Source: Alphaproteobacteria bacterium
GTDB lineage: Bacteria; Pseudomonadota; Alphaproteobacteria; UBA9655
Length of the DNA: 64,000 bases
Direction: 5' to 3'
Assembly: GCA_013287665.1 (NCBI GenBank)
Contig: JABDDK010000001.1
Coordinates: forward strand, 1 to 64,000
Shown here: positions 17,839-24,516 of the stretch, one piece after another
Numbering within the stretch: the stretch's first letter is position 1
Layout: each line of letters opens with the position of its first letter
Made by a program: the position numbers and the translations under genes
Notes under the pieces: generated by a model
Told to the model about the DNA's origin: nothing
The model's database searches: none
What the model saw: the letters and a program-made list of their open reading frames with translations, nothing else

Positions 17839-20214
17839 TTATACGATATCTCGTGAGTTAAGCTTCTTTTTTTTATTATTTTGACTTGGTAAAGTTAAAA
17901 TGAAAGTAGCTCCTTTACCTTTTCCTTGGCTTTGAGCAATAAGTTGTCCGCCCATTTCCTTTGCAGCTAAAGCGCTGGCGTGTAGTCCAAAGCCATGGCC
18001 ATTTTCTTTTGTTGAAAATCCAAATGAAAAAATCTTTGTAATGTTCTCTGGTAAAATACCTGAGCCAGTATCTGTCACAACGACTTTGAATTGATTATTC
18101 TCACAACTCTCTTCTATTGATATTGCTATTTCTTTTTTGTGATTATTATCATCGGATAAAATGGATTCTTTCGCATTTTGAAGTAGATTAACTAATATTT
18201 GTGTAAACTTAGATTTATCAACTAAAACGGATTTATCAAATGAATAAACTTTATTTATTATTACATTGTTAATTTCATTTGTACTTCCAGTCATCTTAAG
18301 GGCTGTTTCGATAAGGTTTGGTAGCGAAATATTCTCTTTCAATCCAGATGTACTGCTTAGAGAGTTCTGAGTTGCGATAATTTCTTTGACATGCTGTATA
18401 TAATTTCTGAGGTTTTCAATTTCTTCGCCGCTTATTTTAAACTCCTTCTCAACGTTTTGAGAGAGGGCGACAAGGTATTGAGGAATAAGTTTACCCTTTG
18501 AATCTTGAGTTAAATAGCTTGAAATATTTGAGATGTTCTCGTTGAATAACTTTCCGATATTCATGAGCTTATTAATATGAGAGTTATCCATAGATTCTTT
18601 TAATAATTCTAATGAAACACTGACGCTATTCAATACATTCCCCACATTATGGAGGATAGATGTTGAAATATCAGCCATTCCAGCGCGGCGTGCTGCTAAA
18701 ATTAATTCATCGTTCAGAGCTGCATTTGCGAGCTCTAGTTTCTTTCTTTCCTCAATTTCCTTTGTGAGTTCATCGTTCGCATTCTTTAAGGTTGCATGAC
18801 TTTGAAAGAGCCGTAAAGCAGCTCGAACGCGTGCGAGTAATTCTGCAGCAGAAAAAGGTTTTGGAATATAGTCATCCGCACCTATATCAATACCGCTAAC
18901 GATAGATTCCTTACCTGCTTTAGCCGTAATAAGAATAATAGGAATGTTGGCTGTTTGAGGATCTGCTTTAAGGGCTTGTGTTAGTTGATACCCATCCATA
19001 ACGGGCATCATGACATCTGATAGGATAACTTGAGGATGGTATTTGTAGACGGCTTCAAGAGCCTCTTTTCCATTTTCCGCCGCTATAACTTCGTAAGAAT
19101 TTTCTAGCAACGAGGCGATATAAGCCCGCATGTCAGGATTATCATCGGTAATAAGAACCAATGGACGCTCATTGGTAAGGCTTACAATTTGATCTGAAGG
19201 GACGCTTTTTTTGCCCATATGAACGAGAGAGGTTTTGATTGGGCTAGAATATTGTTTCGATTCTTTATGTTGAGTGTTGACTTTATCATCTGCTGAAGGC
19301 TCGCGAGCGGGCAAACGTACTGTAAATGTGGATCCTTTTCCTTCCTTGCTTTCAACTGTAATCTTGCCACCCATCAGATCTACAAATTGGTGAATGATAG
19401 CGAGTCCAATGCCTGTTCCTTCATGTGCGCGCGTCTGTGAAGAATTGACTTGATGAAAACGCTCAAAGAGACGCTGAATATCCGCTTCAGGTATTCCATT
19501 TCCTGTGTCCGCAACACTTAAGGTGATGAAATTATCCTCTTTTTCAAGGCGGACATCGACCTTCCCCCCTTCAGGAGTAAATTTCATGGCATTGCTGATT
19601 AAATTCAGGACTATCTTCTCAATCATTTTCTGATCAAATAGAAGCAATCCAAGGTGAGACTTAGCAGCGAAGGTCAGTGTCAGTTTCCGTTCTTCAGCTA
19701 TTCCTTGAGCATCATCAATGATTTGTGCAATAAAAGCCTTCATATCAATGAGTTCTTCATGGATCTCTAATTTTCCGGCCTCTGCCTTTGAAAAATCAAG
19801 AAGGTCATTAACAAGCACATATAATCGATGGGCATTTCGATGCATACGTTGCAAATTTTCCTGTTGCTTGGGAGGAAGAGACAGCGAGTCATCTTTTAGA
19901 ATGGATTCGAGTGGTCCTAAAATCAGTGTTAAAGGAGTTCGAAGTTCGTGGCTTATGTTTGCTAAGAAATCTGATTTCAGCTTATCAAGTTCTGTTAAGC
20001 GTGAGTTTTTTTCAGTAATTTCTGAAAACGAACGACGAACTGTATCCAGAACGAAGTTAATAAGCATTCCAAGTTTCTGAATACTTTCATCAACGCTATG
20101 GATTTCTACGAAAAAATCAAACTCACCCTTGACGGCAAAACAAAGTTGGTCAGAAATACTTTCTATTTCTTTTTTTATTTCTTCATTAGGGGAGCTTTTT
20201 TCCGTTTTGTCCAT
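17839..20214 (-). CDS. Hybrid histidine kinase with two kinase modules
   Basis: A 791-residue soluble kinase. A short N-terminal helical region leads to HisKA with H89 in NISHELRTPL and a HATPase domain (LNLISNAMKFTPEGG, VADTGNGIPE, GTGIGLAI). A REC domain follows (LITDDNPDM, phospho-Asp in VILSDVMMPVMDG, ITAK, KPFS). A coiled coil then leads to a second histidine-kinase module with H-box ILHNVGNVLNS, N-box VNLLQNAKES, VVTDTGSGI and HGFGLH. No membrane span is seen, so its signal must come from a partner, most simply the H-NOX protein encoded four bases upstream. Such a double kinase can phosphorylate its own REC and also the next gene's product. Confidence 0.92.
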   Translation of the reverse strand: MDKTEKSSPNEEIKKEIESISDQLCFAVKGEFDFFVEIHSVDESIQKLGMLINFVLDTVRRSFSEITEKNSRLTELDKLKSDFLANISHELRTPLTLILGPLESILKDDSLSLPPKQQENLQRMHRNAHRLYVLVNDLLDFSKAEAGKLEIHEELIDMKAFIAQIIDDAQGIAEERKLTLTFAAKSHLGLLLFDQKMIEKIVLNLISNAMKFTPEGGKVDVRLEKEDNFITLSVADTGNGIPEADIQRLFERFHQVNSSQTRAHEGTGIGLAIIHQFVDLMGGKITVESKEGKGSTFTVRLPAREPSADDKVNTQHKESKQYSSPIKTSLVHMGKKSVPSDQIVSLTNERPLVLITDDNPDMRAYIASLLENSYEVIAAENGKEALEAVYKYHPQVILSDVMMPVMDGYQLTQALKADPQTANIPIILITAKAGKESIVSGIDIGADDYIPKPFSAAELLARVRAALRLFQSHATLKNANDELTKEIEERKKLELANAALNDELILAARRAGMADISTSILHNVGNVLNSVSVSLELLKESMDNSHINKLMNIGKLFNENISNISSYLTQDSKGKLIPQYLVALSQNVEKEFKISGEEIENLRNYIQHVKEIIATQNSLSSTSGLKENISLPNLIETALKMTGSTNEINNVIINKVYSFDKSVLVDKSKFTQILVNLLQNAKESILSDDNNHKKEIAISIEESCENNQFKVVVTDTGSGILPENITKIFSFGFSTKENGHGFGLHASALAAKEMGGQLIAQSQGKGKGATFILTLPSQNNKKKKLNSRDIV

Positions 20215-20218
20215 ATAG

Positions 20219-20797
20219 CTAAGCCTCTACAGGTTGTCCGTTGAGTTTTGACCATTGAATGTGGATTTCACATTCTTTATCACCCTTTTTTAAACATTTT
20301 ACTTCTTCAATATCAGCTTCATCTTTGTAATGATTAATCATCCATTCTGCTAGGGCTTTGTATAATCCACAAAGTTTATTAGGTGATACATAATGTGTTA
20401 TGATTTTATTCTTTAATTTATCAACTTTGAATTTATCGTTAATATCTTTCCGTTCATTTGCATCTACAACCGCGGTGGCGAAGCAATTGTGAATGGTGGG
20501 TTGGATTAATAAAAACTCATATGAATTTTTGGACATTTGAAACCAATTTGGAAAGCGCTCTAATGCATCTTTTGCAAAACAGTCTGCATAAGCGACATCA
20601 GCTTGCTCAGGTGTAACATTGAGGATTTTTAAGCCAGCCGCTAAAATTCGCTGCCATTCTTCATCAGAATAGACAATGTTTATTTGAAAGTCTTTGTCTA
20701 CGGGAACTCCAGCCTCTTTCTTGATGCTAATGACAGCATCTTCACCGCCAAGCTCATAGGCCATTTTAAAAAATAATTTTTGAATAAGTCCAACCAT
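20219..20797 (-). CDS. H-NOX (heme NO-binding) sensor protein
   Basis: A 192-residue protein aligned by eye to the H-NOX/HNOB family: start MVGLIQKLFFKMAYELGGEDA, the candidate proximal heme ligand H103 in PTIHNCF, and a C-terminal CLKKGDKECEIHIQW typical of one bacterial subgroup. The heme-propionate motif YxSxR appears as Y136-V-S138-P-N140, so the arginine is replaced by Asn. This may weaken heme binding or alter ligand preference. AAGGAG lies seven bases before ATG 20797. It is encoded directly before the kinase, the classic arrangement for NO control of two-component and c-di-GMP signalling. NO binding itself is inferred, and redox sensing is an alternative. Confidence 0.82.
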   Translation of the reverse strand: MVGLIQKLFFKMAYELGGEDAVISIKKEAGVPVDKDFQINIVYSDEEWQRILAAGLKILNVTPEQADVAYADCFAKDALERFPNWFQMSKNSYEFLLIQPTIHNCFATAVVDANERKDINDKFKVDKLKNKIITHYVSPNKLCGLYKALAEWMINHYKDEADIEEVKCLKKGDKECEIHIQWSKLNGQPVEA

Positions 20798-20953
20798 AAA
20801 TGTCTCCTTTGAGTTTGGTAATGTTTAAAAAATGAAAAAAATAGATATAAATTATAAAATTTCTTTTCGATTTTATTTTACACTATGAGGAGTTAATTTA
20901 GGGTTAAATTAATCTTTATTATTTCCTATACGGGGGGTTTCCTTATGAGATAT

Positions 20954-22717
20954 TTAATCTGAAGGATTCTTCTTGAAAAAAGACATGCAATTTTTCTGGC
21001 TTACCATTTCCTTGATTTCCTCAAAAGGTAATGGTTTAGAGAAATAATAACCTTGGGCAGAATCACATCCTAGTTGTAATAGAGTATCCAGTTCTTGCTT
21101 TGATTCAACACCTTCAGCGATGACATTTATATCAAGACTCTTTGCAAAGAAAATAAGCCCTTTGATAACGGCGAAGATCTTCTGATTCGAGTTCATTTTC
21201 TGAAGGAGTGATTGATCAAGCTTTACAGCATCGAATGGAAAGCGATGAAGGTAACTCAGGGATGTATAACCTGTTCCAAAATCATCTAGGGCGATCTTAC
21301 ATCCCAACTTGTGTAATGCCATGATGGTTTTTTCTGCATTTATGAGATCTGCTATAATGACCCTTTCTCCAATTTCAAATTGAATTGAAGCCGGGTTAAT
21401 ATCTCCTGTCTTGACTAATTCGTTAATCTTATTAAGAAAATTCGGATCAAGAATTTGTGGGTTTGAAAGGTTGATGGCAAGATAAGGGGGTAAAGTATTG
21501 GGGAACAGATTTTGTAAATCTTTGAGCTGTTTGTAAGAGGCAGGAACGGCCCATTCACCAAGTGGCACAATCAGTTTTCTATCCTCGGCAAGAGTCATAA
21601 ACTCATCAGCGGGGAGGAGCCCACGTTTTGGATGCTGCCACCGTAAAAGCGATTCCAGCCCAACAATTTGTCCCGTTTTAAGACTGACAATTGGCTGATA
21701 ATAGATTGAGATTTCTTCCTTTTGAATAGCCTTCCTTAGGTCCATTTCAAGAGAATTGAGTGAGTTTCTTTCAGTCATGAGCTCATCGTGAAAGAACTTA
21801 TATCTTCCGCGACCTTTTCCTTTTGCTTCATAGAGGGCGATATCCGCATCCTTTAAAACTTCTTGAGGTTGGGTATGACTCGACGAGCTTCCAAGAGCGA
21901 TTCCGATACTTAAATTGGGTGTTATTTCTTTCTCATCAATTATAATAGGCTTAGCAACGTCCTGAAGAATACGCACTGCAAGTGATTCAACTTCATGGCC
22001 TTTTGTAATGTATGTGACTAAAACACAAAACTCATCTCCACCAAGTCTAGCTATGGTGTCGCCAGCCCGACATGCGCCTTCGATTCTCCTTGCAATTATA
22101 CCTAAGAGTTCATCTCCTGCTTCATGACCAAGCGTATCATTGACGTCTTTAAAGTGATCTATATCCATATATAAAACTGCAAAATTTACACGACTTAAAA
22201 TCGCTTGCCTTAATCGATCCATAAAGAGAGCGCGGTTAGGAAGGTCAGTTAAGATATCGTGCATTGCGTCATGTATGAGACGATCATCCTCTCTTTTCTC
22301 TTCTGTTATATCGACCTGAGTTCCGACAAAGCGAATGGCTTTGCCATTTTTATCACGAATGGCGATGCCTTGAGATAACATGACGCGATCATATCCTTTT
22401 TGGTGACGAATACGATACTCGCATTTAAAGTGATCGTTCTTACCCTTAAGATAAGCTTTTATTTCAAGCTGAAGTTTATCAAGATCTTCTGGGTGGACAC
22501 GATCAAACCAAAACTTAGGCGACGTTTCGATATCAGAGTTTGAAATGCCAATTGATTTCATCCATACCGGAGAATAATAAATAATGTCACTGCTAAGATC
22601 CCAATCCCATACCCCGAATTCAGAGGCTTCTAAAGCCAATGCATAGCGTTGTTCTTCATCAATGTGTCTGTTGCTGGCGTGTATCTTTTTGGGTGGTATA
22701 GCTGAGGTTGTCGCCAT
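20954..22717 (-). CDS. PAS-GGDEF-EAL c-di-GMP protein, soluble
   Basis: A 587-residue cytoplasmic protein. One PAS/PAC domain (about residues 20-145, ending GTQVDITEEK) is followed by GGDEF (RLGGDEF with I-site RAGD) and EAL. EAL reads ESL, but the metal-binding Glu is kept, and INLSN, FEIGER, DDFGTGYTS, KLDQS and AEGVES are present, so phosphodiesterase activity is likely retained. Its stop lies 156 bases before the H-NOX start on the same strand, so it may share that operon or feed the same pool of c-di-GMP. No membrane segment is seen. Confidence 0.93.
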   Translation of the reverse strand: MATTSAIPPKKIHASNRHIDEEQRYALALEASEFGVWDWDLSSDIIYYSPVWMKSIGISNSDIETSPKFWFDRVHPEDLDKLQLEIKAYLKGKNDHFKCEYRIRHQKGYDRVMLSQGIAIRDKNGKAIRFVGTQVDITEEKREDDRLIHDAMHDILTDLPNRALFMDRLRQAILSRVNFAVLYMDIDHFKDVNDTLGHEAGDELLGIIARRIEGACRAGDTIARLGGDEFCVLVTYITKGHEVESLAVRILQDVAKPIIIDEKEITPNLSIGIALGSSSSHTQPQEVLKDADIALYEAKGKGRGRYKFFHDELMTERNSLNSLEMDLRKAIQKEEISIYYQPIVSLKTGQIVGLESLLRWQHPKRGLLPADEFMTLAEDRKLIVPLGEWAVPASYKQLKDLQNLFPNTLPPYLAINLSNPQILDPNFLNKINELVKTGDINPASIQFEIGERVIIADLINAEKTIMALHKLGCKIALDDFGTGYTSLSYLHRFPFDAVKLDQSLLQKMNSNQKIFAVIKGLIFFAKSLDINVIAEGVESKQELDTLLQLGCDSAQGYYFSKPLPFEEIKEMVSQKNCMSFFKKNPSD

Positions 22718-22906
22718 TCAAAAGCATCTCCCTGTTAATACTTAAATTTATATTATATTACATATGTTTTAAAATATTATTAATATGTAGGAATATTTTG
22801 ATGTTTAACAAATAGAGAGCACCTGAGCTGTGCCATATTTATGATTCTTAACCTATACTACCACGAGACAGTGATTTCTGATCACTGACTTCTGATTACT
22901 TTTCCC
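22718..22906. other. Intergenic region, no gene seen
   Basis: AT-rich spacer between the divergent GGDEF/EAL gene and the small orphan gene. It contains short overlapping repeats of the form TTCTGATNACT near 22875-22900 and must hold the promoter of the 20954-22717 gene. No clear consensus promoter was recognised for that gene. Confidence 0.4.
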
Positions 22907-22933
22907 TTGACCTTTTTTTGCCAATGTGGCAAA
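22907..22933 (+). promoter_or_regulatory. Promoter with perfect palindromic operator-like site
   Basis: A TTGACC -35-like box (22907-22912) is followed by the palindrome TTTGCCA-ATG-TGGCAAA at 22917-22933, with seven-base arms and no mismatch. The palindrome would occupy the spacer and -10 region, the usual place for a repressor site. It lies 115 bases before the ATG of the small gene at 23048. No linked repressor is evident. Confidence 0.5.
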
Positions 22934-23047
22934 TATCAGAAATTGGGAAGATAAAATCAATACAAAGAAGGCGAGTATTACCCGTCGTTATTGATGAAAA
23001 AAACAAAAAAGAAATCTCCTAAATGTGATGATAACCGAGGAGGGGGT

Positions 23048-23251
23048 ATGTTTCATGAATATCAAAGTCAGAAGTGTAACACTTATTTTGCAAATGTAGA
23101 GCGGCTCTCTGCTGCATCAAATGAGGATAGTTTTTTGTTTTCAAAGCAAATTCAAGATCTTGCGAATGAACTGATAGAATCAGTTCCTAAAGTGATTGAT
23201 GAAACCTGCGATAACATTATTACACCACTCTTATTTGGAGGTGTGAAGTGA
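23048..23251 (+). CDS. Small orphan protein, 67 residues
   Basis: Not recognised. The start at ATG 23048 is favoured by a very strong ribosome site (GAGGAGGGGGT immediately upstream); an in-frame extension to 22991 exists but lacks one. The protein begins MFHEYQSQKCNTYF and ends NIITPLLFGGVK. It is amphipathic, probably helical between residues 25 and 55, with two cysteines and no signal peptide or membrane span. The strong ribosome site and the palindromic promoter site at 22907-22933 argue that it is a real, regulated gene. The frame is short, so moderate caution applies. Confidence 0.5.
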   Translation: MFHEYQSQKCNTYFANVERLSAASNEDSFLFSKQIQDLANELIESVPKVIDETCDNIITPLLFGGVK

Positions 23252-23262
23252 GGGGCCTGCTC

Positions 23263-23687
23263 CACCTCTCCCCTTGTGGGAGAGGTCGCCCGAATGGGCC
23301 ACTGCCATTAAGTTAAGCAAACTGCCCACCCCTAGGGTCGTCCTCGAGAGCGCGAAGCGCGGGTCGGGGATCCAGGACAACTACTTATTGCGGAGCAATT
23401 TAACTTTATTTTGAGAGAAGATCAGTCACCATTGCTTCGCAATGAGTTTTTTCCCTGGATCCCGGACAACAAGAAAACTTGAGCTTCGCTCAAGATATTC
23501 TTGTTTCCGGGACGACCCAGGTGGTGGGCATTTTTCCTTAACTTAATGGCAGTGGCCCGAATGGGCGGGTGAGGGGTCGTCAACACATATTAAAAACGAT
23601 ATTATTGATTTGCGTTCTTGAAAAAGATGATTTTAATGATCCCTCACCCGCCGCTGCGCGTCGACCTCTCCCACAAGGGGAGAGGTG
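23263..23687. repeat. Palindromic intergenic repeat, copy 3 (interrupted)
   Basis: The same family as copies 1 and 2, with ends CACCTCTCCCCTTGTGGG and CCCACAAGGGGAGAGGTG, but its left arm is split by the insertion at 23300-23554. Removing the insertion and one copy of GCCCGAATGGGC restores the usual inner hairpin GTCGCCCGAATGGGCGGGTG. The repeat lies between the orphan gene and csoR, which converge on it. Confidence 0.85.
23300..23554. mobile_element. MITE-like element with terminal inverted repeats, copy A
   Basis: A 255-base insertion bounded by CACTGCCATTAAGTTAAG and its inverted copy CTTAACTTAATGGCAGTG. GCCCGAATGGGC stands on both sides (23288-23299 and 23555-23566) and reads as a 12-base target duplication, although the GGCC edges leave the exact boundary ambiguous. 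It encodes no protein. The core GGGTCGTCC...GGGACGACCCAGGTGGTGGG is shared with copy B at 34708, but here it is split by about 160 bases of further palindromic sequence, so copy A itself carries a nested insertion. Confidence 0.8.
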
Positions 23688-23697
23688 AAAGCTCATC

Positions 23698-24030
23698 CTA
23701 TTCAAATCGCTTAATAATATCCCGAATTTCATCAATTTTTTGCCTTCGTTTTGTTTCGCTTTTCATTTCTATAGTCTCAGCGATACAATGGGAAACATGA
23801 GTATCAAGAATGTGTATCTCTAGATTTCGAATGGCTGATCTGACCGCGTGGAGTTGCGTTAAAATGTCCGGGCAATACCTGCGATCATTCATCATCCTTT
23901 TGACACCTTCAATTTGTCCGGCAAGGCGATTCAGGCGCGGCAGAAGAGCTTCATGTGACGGATGATTAGGGTCATTACATTCTGCGTGTGTCATGGGTTT
24001 TGAGCTTTCTTTATTATTGTTTTGCATCAT
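23698..24030 (-). CDS. csoR: Copper-sensing repressor, CsoR type
   Basis: A 110-residue helical metal-sensing repressor of the CsoR/RcnR/FrmR family. Ligand residues C53, H78 and C82 have the 25- and 4-residue spacing of the Cu(I) site C-H-C of CsoR, which separates it from nickel (RcnR) and formaldehyde (FrmR) relatives. The core LNRLAGQIEGVKRMM is the DNA-contact helix region. The N-terminal tail has extra His and Cys residues (HAECNDPNHPSH). A G-rich operator-like site lies immediately upstream, implying self-repression. No copper ATPase or chaperone gene is next to it in this window, so its targets lie elsewhere or have been lost. Confidence 0.88.
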   Translation of the reverse strand: MMQNNNKESSKPMTHAECNDPNHPSHEALLPRLNRLAGQIEGVKRMMNDRRYCPDILTQLHAVRSAIRNLEIHILDTHVSHCIAETIEMKSETKRRQKIDEIRDIIKRFE

Positions 24031-24032
24031 CC

Positions 24033-24053
24033 ATATGCCCAGGTGGGGTATAT
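24033..24053 (-). promoter_or_regulatory. CsoR operator-like G/C-tract inverted repeat
   Basis: On the minus strand the sequence reads ATATACCCCACCTGGGCATA, an imperfect inverted repeat of the ATACCCC...GGGTAT kind recognised by CsoR proteins. It ends three bases before the first ATG of csoR, so binding would block the gene's own expression. Confidence 0.5.
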
Positions 24054-24065
24054 GTCAACAGTTAA

Positions 24066-24419
24066 TCACCCCATCTGACAGGGCAAGATGCAATCATTGT
24101 TTATCCAATGGATAGCCACACATTCAGAAAGCCATTTTTTGCATGCCCTAAAGGGACATTCTACCTCGTAGGCGTTCTCTTCAATACATCCTTTGTTGCC
24201 CATGATAAATTTCCTTTTGAAGAGGTCTTAGAACAGAATAAGAGGTGGCATTCTCAACTTATCACGCAAGGGGGGTATCGCTACCCTGTTGATGCAATTC
24301 CCTTCTCATCTGAAGATTGGAGAAACCATTTTGGTGACCTTTGGGAATCTTTCTGTGAGATGAAGGACCGATATGACCCTCATCATTTACTTGGGAGTGG
24401 CTTTGGGATTTTTTCATAG
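24066..24419 (+). pseudogene. C-terminal remnant of an FAD-linked oxidase (cytokinin dehydrogenase/BBE type)
   Basis: The open frame runs from just after a stop at 24063 to 24419, about 117 codons. Its sequence (PHLTGQDAIIVYPMDSHTF, then FYLVGVL, YPVDAIPFSSEDWRNHFG and YDPHHLLGSGFGIF) matches the last quarter of flavin-linked oxidases of the cytokinin-dehydrogenase and berberine-bridge groups, which are normally about 450 residues. The FAD-binding domain is missing, and the frame starts without a start codon or ribosome site; ATG 24108 lies inside the conserved part. This is a truncated relic, with the break against the csoR promoter region. Confidence 0.75.
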
Positions 24420-24516
24420 AAAAGTGATCCGGAAGTCCATAAGGGCGAAGTATTTGAGAGAGCCCGCCATCGCTACTTCCTCCTTCTCAATCCTATTCAA
24501 GTGAATCGAATACCTA

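Noticed and set aside
23263-23687. Possible CRISPR array, since several similar hairpins recur.
   Set aside because: No regular direct repeats with unique spacers; the repetition is inverted and nested.
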